From Planctomycetota bacterium (lineage in GTDB: Bacteria; Planctomycetota; J058; JAJDCQ01): a stretch of DNA of 36,494 nucleotides. This document shows, piece by piece, positions 12,004-20,391 of the stretch (position 1 is its first letter; each line of letters begins with the position of its first letter). The notes below the pieces were generated by a model. It did no database searches. It was not told the origin of the DNA and worked only from the letters and a program-made list of their open reading frames with translations. Position numbers and translations under genes: made by a program. The DNA lies in assembly GCA_029260755.1 (NCBI GenBank), contig JAJDCQ010000264.1, positions 1 through 36,494 on the forward strand, read 5' to 3'.

Positions 12004-12321
12004 CTACTCGTCGTCGGCGTTGCGCAGGACGACGTCGGAGGCGGACCTCGGGTTCTCGGGGTTCTCGAGGGCCGCCTTGTCCTCGTTGAACTGGAGGAAG
12101 TCGTCGACGAGATCGATCGCCTCCTCCTCGCTCTCGAACCGGCTGTTGGCGATGACGAACTGCTGCTCGGCCGTGAGGTCGTTGCCGTGCTCGATCAGGA
12201 TCGCCCGCTTGAGGGCGAGCTCCTCGTTGATCCCGAGCCGCGGCTTCGAGCCGCCGCTGCTGCCGCAGCCGGCGATGACCGCGGTCAGGATGCCGATCGC
12301 CAAGAGGCCGGTGGTGCGCAT
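12004..12321 (-). CDS. Small predicted lipoprotein
   Basis: The 105-residue protein starts at ATG 12321 with AGGGAG about 6 nt upstream. It has a lipoprotein signal: a short basic start, a hydrophobic stretch LLAIGILTAVIAG and a lipobox Cys at residue 19 followed by GSSGGS. The mature part is acidic and helical (RFESEEEAIDLVDDFLQFNE) and matches no family I know. It probably heads a two-gene minus-strand transcript with the phosphoesterase paralogue. The role is unknown. Confidence 0.75.
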   Translation of the reverse strand: MRTTGLLAIGILTAVIAGCGSSGGSKPRLGINEELALKRAILIEHGNDLTAEQQFVIANSRFESEEEAIDLVDDFLQFNEDKAALENPENPRSASDVVLRNADDE

Positions 12322-12381
12322 CGCGATCTCCCTAAGCCCGACGTGCGTGGGAGTTATCCCTCACGCCCCCGGGCCGCGACG

Positions 12382-12410
12382 ATTGTATGCGGAGCCGGGA
12401 AGCGCCGCAA
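12382..12410 (-). promoter_or_regulatory. Candidate sigma70 promoter for the lipoprotein operon
   Basis: On the minus strand, TTGCGG (12410-12405) and TACAAT (12387-12382) are 17 nt apart. The -10 matches at five of six positions and the -35 at three. The leader to the ATG at 12321 would be about 55 nt. Confidence 0.4.
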
Positions 12411-12451
12411 CTCCCTTGTCCGGCTACACGGCGCGCGCGCCGGTTCGTTCC

Positions 12452-12562
12452 GTGAGAACGATCGTTATCGCTCGCCGACCCCCTCGTGATGCACGACTTG
12501 CGTCACCGGCGCGTCAGCGCGGCCGACCGCCGAGCCCGCTTCGCGATAACGATCGTTGTCAC
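12452..12562. promoter_or_regulatory. Paired palindromic operator-like sites
   Basis: Two 20-nt arms, 12452-12471 and 12543-12562, are inverted copies of each other at 19 of 20 positions. Each contains the palindrome AACGATCGTT flanked by ATCGC. The centres of the palindromes are 91 nt apart. They lie in the 385-nt gap between the divergent lipoprotein and EF-hand genes, so a dimeric repressor that loops DNA is possible. The rest of the gap holds the lipoprotein promoter candidate and a GC-rich 9-bp stem (12624-12658) in the leader of the EF-hand gene; I see no clear plus-strand promoter. Confidence 0.45.
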
Positions 12563-12706
12563 CGCCGAGGCGAGCCCGGCTGGTCGCTCGTCCCCGCCGG
12601 TGCCACAATCGCCACGGAGCCAACGCCTTGCCTCTCACTGCCGGCCGCCGGCAAGGCGCTTGCGATACCTCGGTCGACCATCCGAGCCACTCCCGGAGGA
12701 GCCCCC

Positions 12707-13819
12707 ATGATCCGCCCCCGTTCGATCGCCTTCGTCATCGCCGGCGCCGGCCTCGTCTTCGCCGGCGTCGCCGCCGTCTCGGCCCGGTCGGGCATCGCCG
12801 ACGACGAGCCGTCGGTCGACCGCAAGGTCAACCCGAAGATCGCCGCCAAGATCGACGAGCACGACGCGAACGGTGACGGCGTGATCGTCGTCGAGGAGTG
12901 GCCCGAGACCGCCGCCCAGTTCGAGCAGGCCGACCGCAACGGCGACGGCCAGCTCACCCACTGGGAGATCTACCACCACTTCACCTGGACCAAGCTCGTC
13001 GAGAAGGCGTCGCGCAAGGACGACGACCTCGCGAAGAAGTTCGGCCAGGCCGACGCGAACGGCGACGGTGCGGTCGTCATGAGCGAGTTCCCCGCCGCCG
13101 ACATGCTCTTCGCCCAGATCGACCGCGACGGCGACGAGAAGATCGTGTTGGAGGAGCTGATCGCCTACGGCGTCGAGGAGGAGCTGGCCAAGGCGTTCAC
13201 CGAGAAGGACGCCGACCTCTCGGGGACGCTCACCCGCGAGGAGCTCGACGACGAGGGTCGCGAGATCTTCGAGCTGATCGACGTCGACGAGAACGACGAG
13301 GTGAGCGGCGAGGAGGCCTACGCCTTCCTCTACGACGTGAAGATGGCCGCGATCGCCATGCGCAACGGCGAGATGACCCGCCCGAAGGTCTACGGCGAGA
13401 AGCCGAAGGCCGGCACGGTGACGAAGCCGACCACGCCGACGGCCGCGTCCGGCAAGCTCGGCCAGACCCTCGCCGTCCTCATGGGCCGCGACGCCGACGG
13501 CGACGGCGCCCTCACCGCTCGCGAGTTCCCCGGCACCCGGGCCCTGCACGACCTGATCGACATCGACCGCGACGGCAAGATCGACGAGGCCGAGATCACC
13601 GTCCGCCACCGCTTCGCCGAGGCGCTCGGCGTCCGCGGCGCGGCCATCAAGAAGATGGCCGAGGAGCTCGGCGCCGACGCCGGCCTCGAGATCGCGTTCC
13701 TCGGCAAGGAGATCAAGGGGCTCTTCGACGCCGGCCGCCTCGAGGAGGCGAAGGCCGCCCTCGACGAGATCGAGGTCGCCCTGATCCGGCTCCGCGCGGG
13801 TCGCACGACCGACAAGTAG
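12707..13819 (+). CDS. Secreted multi-EF-hand protein
   Basis: The 370-residue protein starts at ATG 12707 with GGAGGAG 5 nt upstream, a strong ribosome site that rules out longer in-frame starts. A signal peptide (MIRPRSIAFVIAGAGLVFAG, cleavage near VSA-RSGIA) directs export. Eight EF-hand-like loops are visible. DANGDGVIVVEEW, DRNGDGQLTHWEI, DANGDGAVVMSEF, DADGDGALTAREF and DIDRDGKIDEAEI look able to bind Ca2+. DRDGDEKIVLEEL, DADLSGTLTREEL and DVDENDEVSGEEA are less regular. The loops from HWEIYHHFTWTKL onward are separated by longer linkers than in the first EF-hand gene. The PSCyt2/PSD1 gene follows 77 nt downstream beyond a strong hairpin. Confidence 0.87.
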   Translation: MIRPRSIAFVIAGAGLVFAGVAAVSARSGIADDEPSVDRKVNPKIAAKIDEHDANGDGVIVVEEWPETAAQFEQADRNGDGQLTHWEIYHHFTWTKLVEKASRKDDDLAKKFGQADANGDGAVVMSEFPAADMLFAQIDRDGDEKIVLEELIAYGVEEELAKAFTEKDADLSGTLTREELDDEGREIFELIDVDENDEVSGEEAYAFLYDVKMAAIAMRNGEMTRPKVYGEKPKAGTVTKPTTPTAASGKLGQTLAVLMGRDADGDGALTAREFPGTRALHDLIDIDRDGKIDEAEITVRHRFAEALGVRGAAIKKMAEELGADAGLEIAFLGKEIKGLFDAGRLEEAKAALDEIEVALIRLRAGRTTDK

Positions 13820-13840
13820 TCCCTTCTCGCGGCCGTCCCT

Positions 13841-13871
13841 CGTCGGCGCCGGGATCGTCCCGGCGCCGACG
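13841..13871 (+). terminator. 14-bp perfect hairpin between EF-hand and PSCyt2 genes
   Basis: Arms 13841-13854 and 13858-13871 (CGTCGGCGCCGGGA and its complement) pair perfectly around a 3-nt loop, 21 nt past the EF-hand stop codon. No T-run follows, so it may be a weak or factor-assisted terminator or an mRNA-stability element. Confidence 0.45.
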
Positions 13872-13896
13872 CTCGCTCGCCCTCCGGAGCCTCGCC

Positions 13897-15600
13897 ATGA
13901 GTCGCCCCCATCCCCGATCCGCCCGCCGCGCCGCCGCCCTGATCGCGCTCAGCGGCCTCGTCGTCGCGAGCGCCCTCGCCCTCGAGGGGACGACGAGCAC
14001 CGCACCCGCGATCGCCGATCAGGGCAACGACGACGAGCCGCTCACGCTCTCGGCAGCGTCGATCGACGCCGCGCTCGAGGCCGCCTTCCCCGTCGGCATC
14101 CGCGCCTCGAAGCCGGCGTCCGACGCCGAGCTCGTCCGCCGGATCTACCTCGACGTGACGGGCTCGATCCCCTCGCCCGAGCAGGCGGCGGCCTTCATCT
14201 GGGACGACGCGCCCGACAAGCGCGACGCGCTCATCGAGACCCTCCTCGCCTCGCCGGAGCACGCGGCCCATCAGGCCGACCGGATCACGGCGCTGCTGCT
14301 CGACGTCGAGGGCACCGACGAGGCGCTCCTCCGCTTCTACCGCCCGCCGTTCCGCGCGTGGATCCGCGAGCACCTCGCGGCCGACCGCCCGTGGGACGAG
14401 CTCGTCGCGGCGATGCTCGCGGCCGAGGGTCGCAGCGATCGCAACCCGGCGACGGTCTACCTCTTCCGCCGCGGTCAGCCGACGCCCGAGGACGTCGCCG
14501 GCTCCGCCGCGCGCCAGCTCCTCGGGCTGCAGCTCGAGTGCGCCCGCTGCCACGACCACCCGTTCGATCGCTGGAGCCAGCGCGAGTTCCACGGCCTCGC
14601 CGCGTGGTTCGCGCGGCTGCGCGCCCGGCCCGTTCCGGGTCGCCAGGGCGTCTTCACGATCTCCGAGGCGCCGGTCGGCGACCACCGCGCGTCGGTCGGC
14701 GGGATGGGCGCGACCAGCAAGAGCGTGATCGCGCCGGCGCTGCCCGGCGGCGCCGATGCCGACTGGCGCCCTGGCGCCGACGCCCCCGAAGGCACCGTCA
14801 AGAACAGCCGCCGCGCGGCGCTCGCCCGGAAGCTCACCTCGCCCGACAACCCGTGGTTCGCGCGGGCCGCGGTCAACCGGGTCTGGGCGTGGTACCTCGG
14901 GCGCGGCCTCGTCGAGCCGATCGACGACCTCTCGGCCGCCGAGGACGGACCGCACCCGCAGCTCCTCGCCGACCTCGCGACCGCGTTCGCCGAGGGCGGC
15001 TTCCAGTTCCGGGCGCTGGAGCGGGCGATCCTCCGCTCGAACGCGTACCAGCGTTCGATGCGCCCGGCCCGCGGCGTCGAGCCCGGCGAGGCGCGCGCCG
15101 CGTTCGCCTCGGCGATCATTCGCCCGCTCCGCGCCGCCGATGCCGTGGCGTCCATCCTCCGCGCCGCCGGGCGCGAGGTGCCGGCCGAGGGCGAGCCCGA
15201 GTTCCTCTGGCGCTCGATGCGCGACCGCCTCGTCGCCGAGGTGCGCCGCGCCCTGCCGCCGCCGCGCACCGGCGAGCTGCCCGACCCCGACCGGGTCACC
15301 ACGGCCGAGGGCCTCTTCATCCTGAACGGTCAGGGCCCCGCCGCCCTCGCGAGCGCCCGCAAGGGCGGCGCCCTCGACGCGATCCTCGCGGCGCAGAGGA
15401 CCGATCCCGACCGGGTCCGCGCCCTCTACGCCCGGACGCTGATCCGCCCGCCGAGCGAGGCCGAGCTGCGCGCGTCGGTCCGCCACGTCCGCGCCGGCGG
15501 CCGGCAGAACACCGACGCGACCGACGCCGAGGTGCGCCGCCGCTACGAGGACCTCTTCTGGGCGCTGCTGGCGACGACCGAGTTCCTCACCAATCACTGA
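13897..15600 (+). CDS. Planctomycete PSCyt2/PSD1 protein (DUF1549/DUF1553)
   Basis: The 567-residue protein starts at ATG 13897 with a signal peptide (MSRPHPRSARRAAALIALSG onward). The DUF1549 domain spans about 60-260 (RRIYLDVTGSIPSPEQ; ARQLLGLQLECARCHDHPFD). It contains C215-A-R-C218-H219, a CxxCH motif of the kind that binds c-type haem. The DUF1553 domain follows (about 310-560: LTSPDNPWFARAAVNRVWAW, LLADLATAF, LFILNGQG). These domains are typical of Planctomycetota and almost always precede a DUF1501 gene, as here. The biochemical role is unknown in the family. The copy is short because it lacks the usual N-terminal PSCyt1 cytochrome and any carbohydrate-binding domain. DUF1501 starts 23 nt downstream, so the two are one operon. 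Confidence 0.93.
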   Translation: MSRPHPRSARRAAALIALSGLVVASALALEGTTSTAPAIADQGNDDEPLTLSAASIDAALEAAFPVGIRASKPASDAELVRRIYLDVTGSIPSPEQAAAFIWDDAPDKRDALIETLLASPEHAAHQADRITALLLDVEGTDEALLRFYRPPFRAWIREHLAADRPWDELVAAMLAAEGRSDRNPATVYLFRRGQPTPEDVAGSAARQLLGLQLECARCHDHPFDRWSQREFHGLAAWFARLRARPVPGRQGVFTISEAPVGDHRASVGGMGATSKSVIAPALPGGADADWRPGADAPEGTVKNSRRAALARKLTSPDNPWFARAAVNRVWAWYLGRGLVEPIDDLSAAEDGPHPQLLADLATAFAEGGFQFRALERAILRSNAYQRSMRPARGVEPGEARAAFASAIIRPLRAADAVASILRAAGREVPAEGEPEFLWRSMRDRLVAEVRRALPPPRTGELPDPDRVTTAEGLFILNGQGPAALASARKGGALDAILAAQRTDPDRVRALYARTLIRPPSEAELRASVRHVRAGGRQNTDATDAEVRRRYEDLFWALLATTEFLTNH

Positions 15601-15623
15601 CGAAGACTCCGAAGGACGAGCCC

Positions 15624-16919
15624 ATGACCACGCCGAACGAGAACCTGGATCGCCGCATCCTCGGACGTCGCGCCTTCCTCACCGGAAGTCTCGGCGGCGC
15701 CCTCGGCCTGATGCTCGCGCGACCCCTCTCGGCGCTCGGCGGCGACGGAGCGGCGGCGAGCTCGGCGACGGCCAAGAGCTGCGTCCTCGTCTGGCTCCAG
15801 GGCGCGGCGAGCCAGCTCGAGACGTTCGACCCCAAGCCCGGCACGCTCACCGGCGGGCCGACGAGGGCGATCGATACGGCCGTCCGCGGCCTGAAGTTCG
15901 CCGAGCACCTCCCGGCCCTCGCCGAGCGCGCGCGCAAGCTCGCCGTCGTCCGATCGATGACGAGCCGCGAGGGCGACCACGGCCGCGCGAGCTACCTCAT
16001 TCACACGGGCTATGTCCCCTCGACGACGATCCGCTTCCCGACCCTCGGCAGCGTCCTCGCGGCCGAGGGCCGCCAGGCCGCGCGGACCGACGTGCCGAGC
16101 TTCGTCTGCCTCGGCCCCGATCAGGTCGGACCTGGCTACCGCGGCGTCGAGAACGCGGCCTTCGTCGTCGACGGCGGCAACGACGGTCTCGCGCGCCAGC
16201 GGTCGCTCGACGACGAACGCCTCGACCGACGCCGGGCGCTGCACCGCGACCTCGAGCAGCCCTTCGCCCGCGCCGCGGGCCTCGCGCCGGCCGATGCCGA
16301 CGCCGACAGCGGCAGCGCGCGGACGGCCGCGTTCGACCGGGCCGTCGGCCTCATCCGCGGCCCGCTCCGCGAGGCGCTCACCGTCCGCCAGGAGGCCGAC
16401 GGCGTCCGCGCCCGCTACGGCGAGACCGCGGCCGGCCGCGGCCTCCTCGCGGCCCGGCGCCTCGTCGAGTCGGGCGTCCGCTGCTCGGAGGTCGTCCTCG
16501 GCGGGTGGGACGACCACCAGAACATCTTCGAGCGGATGCCCAACCGGGTCCGCGAGCTCGACCGCGCGCTGGCCGCGTTGATCGACGATCTCGAGGAGCG
16601 GTCACTCCTCGACAGCACCCTCGTCCTCGTCATGGGCGAGTTCGGGCGGACCCCCGACATCAACGCCCGCGAGGGCCGCGACCACTACCCGGGCGTGTTC
16701 AGCGCGCTCCTCGCCGGCGGCGGGATCAAGGGTGGAACCGTCGTCGGATCCTCGACTTCCGATGGCCGACGGGTCGCCGATCGTCCCGTCACGGTCGCCG
16801 AGCTGCTCGCGACGGTGGTCGGACGCTTCGGGATCGGCCCCGACGAGATGCGCTACGCGGGCGACCGACCGATCCGGATCGTCGACGACGCGAAACCGAT
16901 CGCCGAGCTCGCGCTGTAA
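15624..16919 (+). CDS. Tat-exported DUF1501 protein
   Basis: The 431-residue protein starts at ATG 15624 with GAAGGACGAG upstream. It carries a twin-arginine signal (GRRAFLTGSLGG, residues 14-25). The body matches DUF1501, a relative of the alkaline phosphatase/sulfatase fold: VWLQGAASQLETFDPKPG, MTSREGDHGRASYLIHTGY, MGEFGRTPDINAREGRDHYP and ATVVGRFGI. Export in folded form fits metal or cofactor loading in the cytoplasm. In Planctomycetota the family is the regular partner of DUF1549/DUF1553 proteins; the substrate is unknown. Its operon partner lies directly upstream. An exported protein gene follows 36 nt downstream and may be co-transcribed. Confidence 0.93.
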   Translation: MTTPNENLDRRILGRRAFLTGSLGGALGLMLARPLSALGGDGAAASSATAKSCVLVWLQGAASQLETFDPKPGTLTGGPTRAIDTAVRGLKFAEHLPALAERARKLAVVRSMTSREGDHGRASYLIHTGYVPSTTIRFPTLGSVLAAEGRQAARTDVPSFVCLGPDQVGPGYRGVENAAFVVDGGNDGLARQRSLDDERLDRRRALHRDLEQPFARAAGLAPADADADSGSARTAAFDRAVGLIRGPLREALTVRQEADGVRARYGETAAGRGLLAARRLVESGVRCSEVVLGGWDDHQNIFERMPNRVRELDRALAALIDDLEERSLLDSTLVLVMGEFGRTPDINAREGRDHYPGVFSALLAGGGIKGGTVVGSSTSDGRRVADRPVTVAELLATVVGRFGIGPDEMRYAGDRPIRIVDDAKPIAELAL

Positions 16920-16955
16920 GCACCCATCGGGACCAGGACCAGGGGAGAGATCCAC

Positions 16956-17852
16956 ATGTCGTCCGCCACGCTTCGAAGCCTGACCGCCGCCGCCCTCGCC
17001 GTCGCGACCGGCGCCGCCGCCCTCGCCGCGCCCGCCCTCGCCAAGGATGAGCCCGAGGAGGTCTTCCGCCTCGAGCGGCGCGACGCCGTCGGCGAGGTCC
17101 ACCGGGTCGAGACGAAGCAGACCTCGCTCGGCGACGTGATGATCCGGGCCCCGGGCGCCGCCGTCATCGGCGGGCAGGAGCTCAAGGAGGAGCACCAGAT
17201 CTACACCGAGGAGGTGCTCGAGACGCGCCCCGATGGGACCGTCGTCCTGCGGCGCCACTACGAGCTCGCGACCCGGCGGAAGCGGAAGCCCAAGGACGAC
17301 CGGGCCGCGACCGAGAACACGGTGCTCCACGGCCGCGAGGTCAAGGTGACGATCGCCGCGAACGGCACCCACAAGATGGAGATGATCGGCGGCGGCTACA
17401 TCCCCGACGGGGACAAGAACGACGCCGGCGAGAAGATCGCCCACGGTCTCCTCCCGAAGGAGCCGGTGCCGGTCGGCGCCCGCTGGGAGGTCGACGGCGC
17501 CCCGATCGGCAAGGCGCTCTTCGGACCGATCTACGTCGAGAGCCTCTTCCGCGCCCGCGGCCGCGCCCGGTTCGCCAGCCTCAAGCGCCGCCGCGGCGAC
17601 GAGCAGGCGCAGGTGAAGTTCGAGTACAAGCTCGCGAGCGAGGAGACCGAGGCGGTCCCCGGAATCGTCATGGACCTCGACGGCGAGCTCCGCTTCAGCC
17701 CGGCCCTCGGTCGGATCGTGGCGTTCGAGCTCGAGGGTCCCGTCCGCTGGAGCCTCGCCCGACAGGTCGAGGGCGGCCGCCGCCACCGGATCACCTTCGA
17801 CGGCAAGGTCTCGATCGCCTACAAGGCCGAGACGCTCGACGAGACCGACTGA
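16956..17852 (+). CDS. Exported protein of unknown function
   Basis: The 298-residue protein starts at ATG 16956 with GGGGAGAG upstream. It has a signal peptide (MSSATLRSLTAAALAVATGA, cleavage near ALA-KDEPE). The mature part is beta-rich with alternating charged and hydrophobic residues (DGTVVLRRHYELATRRKRKP, LGRIVAFELEGPVRWSL). This pattern is common in secreted planctomycete proteins related to DUF6263-like families, but I cannot assign it. No catalytic motif is seen. It follows the DUF1501 gene closely and is probably the last gene of that transcript, since repeat copy C lies immediately after it. Confidence 0.7.
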   Translation: MSSATLRSLTAAALAVATGAAALAAPALAKDEPEEVFRLERRDAVGEVHRVETKQTSLGDVMIRAPGAAVIGGQELKEEHQIYTEEVLETRPDGTVVLRRHYELATRRKRKPKDDRAATENTVLHGREVKVTIAANGTHKMEMIGGGYIPDGDKNDAGEKIAHGLLPKEPVPVGARWEVDGAPIGKALFGPIYVESLFRARGRARFASLKRRRGDEQAQVKFEYKLASEETEAVPGIVMDLDGELRFSPALGRIVAFELEGPVRWSLARQVEGGRRHRITFDGKVSIAYKAETLDETD

Positions 17853-17872
17853 GCGAGCGGGTGCGCGCGCGG

Positions 17873-18158
17873 GCTCGCCTTCGGCGAGCAGGATGTCACC
17901 ACGGAGACACGGAGAACACGGAGAGGCCACGGAGGGCACCCGAGGCTCTGCGGGGTCGTGCCCCTTCTCGACCCGAGTCTCCGACCGCTCGGCGCGTTCT
18001 CGGGGGACCCTCCGTGTCTCCGTGCCTCCGTGGTTTCATCCTCTTCGCCGAAGGCGAAGCCGATGTGACCTGACTCTCTACCCGATCGGCGCGTTCTCCG
18101 TGGATCCTCCGTGCTCTCCGTGTCTCCGTGGTGACATCCCCTTCGCCGAAGGCGAAGC
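17873..18158. repeat. Inverted CTCCGTG repeat element, copy C (with extra unit)
   Basis: This lies between two convergent genes. It opens with GCTCGCCTTCGGCGAGC (17873-17889) and forward ACGGAG units. A reverse block ends in CTTCGCCGAAGGCGAAG (18043-18059). A second complete reverse block follows (GGCGCGTTCTCCGTGGATCC onward), ending in another CTTCGCCGAAGGCGAAG (18141-18157). It shares GGCGCGTTCTC with copy B. The outermost arms are about 50-nt near-perfect inverted repeats, so the transcript from either side could fold into a long stem. Confidence 0.87.
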
Positions 18159-18170
18159 GCGTGGAGCCAC

Positions 18171-18629
18171 CTAGCTCTTCTGGCGGAATCCCAGGCTGAC
18201 CAGCGCATCCATCGTCCGGAGCGCCCGGTCCTCGCTCTCGAACGGGAAGCCGAAGACGCCGAAGTCGGTCTCGACCCGCACCATGCCGCGGTCGCCGCCG
18301 GCGTCGTACTCGTAGCCGTCGAAGACGATCACGATCGCCCCGTCGAGCTCGCGCGGGAACCAGACCGTCTCGCCCGGAACGGCCTCGACGGCCGTCCGTC
18401 GCGCGGCCGTCGCGTGGGCTATCAGCAGCCGCTTCCGGCCGTCGGACCACCGGATCGACTCGATCGACTCGTGGACGTAGCCCGCCTCGAACGCCTCCTC
18501 GAGGACGACGGCGGCCGTTCGCGGGGCGAGGCTCCGGTCGAGCTCGCGGCTCGGAACGTACGAGAGCGAGCCGCACGCAGTCAGCGTCGCGCCGACGAGG
18601 ATGATCGAGGCGAGGAGCAGGGCGCGCAT
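18171..18629 (-). CDS. Predicted lipoprotein of unknown function
   Basis: The 152-residue protein starts at ATG 18629 with GGAG about 10 nt upstream. The lipobox is LTAC-G (Cys at residue 19) after a hydrophobic stretch LLLASIILVGA. The mature part is a small alpha/beta domain (DGRKRLLIAHATAARRTAVE, GAIVIVFDGYEYDAGGDRG, ETDFGVFGFPFES). I do not recognise the family. It is monocistronic, divergent from hemA and convergent with the exported protein across repeat copy C. Confidence 0.72.
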   Translation of the reverse strand: MRALLLASIILVGATLTACGSLSYVPSRELDRSLAPRTAAVVLEEAFEAGYVHESIESIRWSDGRKRLLIAHATAARRTAVEAVPGETVWFPRELDGAIVIVFDGYEYDAGGDRGMVRVETDFGVFGFPFESEDRALRTMDALVSLGFRQKS

Positions 18630-18794
18630 GGCGGTGCATCTCCAGGGAGGGCTCGGGGTATCGGCCTCGCGATGGCGGCGCGGGCGCCTCCAGCCTCATC
18701 CCTCGCGTCGCGTCACGCCACCACGGACGACGACCCGATCATCTCCCTCTCATCGATCGGGAGCGCCCCGGGGAGCCCGGTCTGCATCATCGCT

Positions 18795-18821
18795 TTGCCG
18801 CTCCGCGACATCTGCTATAAT
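18795..18821 (+). promoter_or_regulatory. Extended -10 promoter for the hem operon
   Basis: TATAAT (18816-18821) is preceded by TGC (18813-18815), an extended -10. A partial -35, TTGCCG (18795-18800), lies 15 nt upstream. Transcription would start near 18828, leaving a leader of about 37 nt before the hemA TTG codon. Confidence 0.6.
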
Positions 18822-18864
18822 CGCCCCCCTTTGCGTCCGCCGCCCTGGTCATCCGAGGCGTCCG

Positions 18865-20391
18865 TTGAGCATCTACGTCGTCGGCCTCAGCCACAAGACC
18901 GCTCCTCTCGAGGTGCGGGAACGCTGCGCCGTCGGGACCGACGACCTCCGGTCGTTGCTCGACGAGGCTCGCGGCTGGCTGGCCAATGGGGAGATCTGCG
19001 TCCTCTCGACGTGTAACCGCGTCGAGCTCTACATCGGCCTCGAGCTGCCCCCCGCGCCGCCGCGCGGCGCGCGCGTCTCGGTGCCGGCCGACGTCCACGA
19101 GGCGCTCCGCGTCGTCTTCCGTCAGATCCGCCCGGGCGCCACGGCGATCGGGGACGACGCGATCTACGTCCATGGCGGCGAGTCGGCGATCCGCCACATC
19201 TTCCGCGTCGCCGCGAGCCTCGACAGCCTCGTCGTCGGGGAGACCCAGATCGCGGGCCAGATGCGGACGGCGATGCGGGCGAGTCAGCAACGCTCGATGC
19301 TTCGCAGCCGCCTCCTGCCCGTCCTCGAGGGGGCGCTCCGGGCGAGCCGCCGCATCCACGGCGAGACCTCGATCGGCGAGGGACAGGTCAGCGTCCCGAG
19401 CGTCGCGGTCGACTTCGCGACGAAGGTCTACAGCGACTTCTCCGACAAGAGCGCGCTCATCGTCGGCGGCGGCGAGACGGCTCGCCTGGTCGTCGCCCAC
19501 GTCCGCGAGAACGGGCTGCGCAAGTTCTTCGTCCTCAACCGCAGCTTCGACAAGGCGTGCAGCCTCGCCGAGGAGGTCTCGGGGACGGCCGTTCCCTGGG
19601 AGCGGCTCGGCGACGTCCTTCCCCTCTCCGATCTGGTCGTGAGCACGACCGGGTCGACCCTGCCCGTCCTCACCGCGGATGCGGTCCGGGCGGCCCAGCG
19701 GACGCGCCGAGGCAAGCCGATGATCCTGCTCGACCTGGCCGTGCCCCGCGACATCGAGGCGGCCGCCGGCGACGCCGACGGCGCGTTCCTCTACGACCTC
19801 GACGACCTCGAGGGGATCGCGGCCGAGAACCGGCGCGCGCGGGAGTCGGTCCTGGGCGCCGCGCAGGCGATCATCGACGACGAGGTCCGCAACGTCCTCG
19901 TCCAGGCGAAGCTCGCGAGCGAGCTCGGCCCGGTCGTCGCCGCCGTCCGGCGCCGCGCCGACGCCATCGCGGCGAGCGAGATCGAGCGCCTGTTCGGAAA
20001 GGTCTCCGACCTCGACCCCAAGGCGCGCGGCGAGATCGAGCAGATGACCCGTCGGGTGGTCAACAAGCTCCTCCACACGCCCCTGAGCGTGATCAAGCAG
20101 GAGGCCCGCAACGGCGCCGAGCAGGACCGGCTCGAGCTCTTCGGCCGCCTCTTCGGGATCGAGCAGGAGGGGAGCCAGGAGCAGCTCCGGAAGATCCGCG
20201 ACAGCGAGCGGCTGGCGGCGGTCACCGACGACGAGGCGGCGACGGGCAAGCTCGCCGAGCCGGCCGACGCCGGCGAAGCCGACGACCCTGCCGCGGCGGC
20301 CGACCTCGGGGACAGCGCCGGCGCCGACGCCGCCGTGCCCGACGCCGAACCGTCGCTGCGGGCCGAGGCCGAGCCCGAGGCGACGCGGTGA
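18865..20391 (+). CDS. hemA: Glutamyl-tRNA reductase
   Basis: The enzyme reduces glutamyl-tRNA(Glu) with NADPH to glutamate-1-semialdehyde, the first committed step of tetrapyrrole synthesis by the C5 route. It starts at TTG 18865: MSIYVVGLSHKTAPLEVRER is the family's normal N-terminus, GAGG lies 6 nt upstream, and the catalytic Cys is at residue 50 (STCNRVELY). Further motifs are DSLVVGETQIAGQ and the NADPH-binding VGGGETARLV. The C-terminal dimerisation helices follow. At 508 residues it exceeds the usual 420 or so because of an acidic, Ala/Asp-rich tail of about 85 residues that looks disordered. The stop overlaps the hemC start by 4 nt (GTGA). A weak TTG start may limit its translation. 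Confidence 0.95.
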   Translation: MSIYVVGLSHKTAPLEVRERCAVGTDDLRSLLDEARGWLANGEICVLSTCNRVELYIGLELPPAPPRGARVSVPADVHEALRVVFRQIRPGATAIGDDAIYVHGGESAIRHIFRVAASLDSLVVGETQIAGQMRTAMRASQQRSMLRSRLLPVLEGALRASRRIHGETSIGEGQVSVPSVAVDFATKVYSDFSDKSALIVGGGETARLVVAHVRENGLRKFFVLNRSFDKACSLAEEVSGTAVPWERLGDVLPLSDLVVSTTGSTLPVLTADAVRAAQRTRRGKPMILLDLAVPRDIEAAAGDADGAFLYDLDDLEGIAAENRRARESVLGAAQAIIDDEVRNVLVQAKLASELGPVVAAVRRRADAIAASEIERLFGKVSDLDPKARGEIEQMTRRVVNKLLHTPLSVIKQEARNGAEQDRLELFGRLFGIEQEGSQEQLRKIRDSERLAAVTDDEAATGKLAEPADAGEADDPAAAADLGDSAGADAAVPDAEPSLRAEAEPEATR

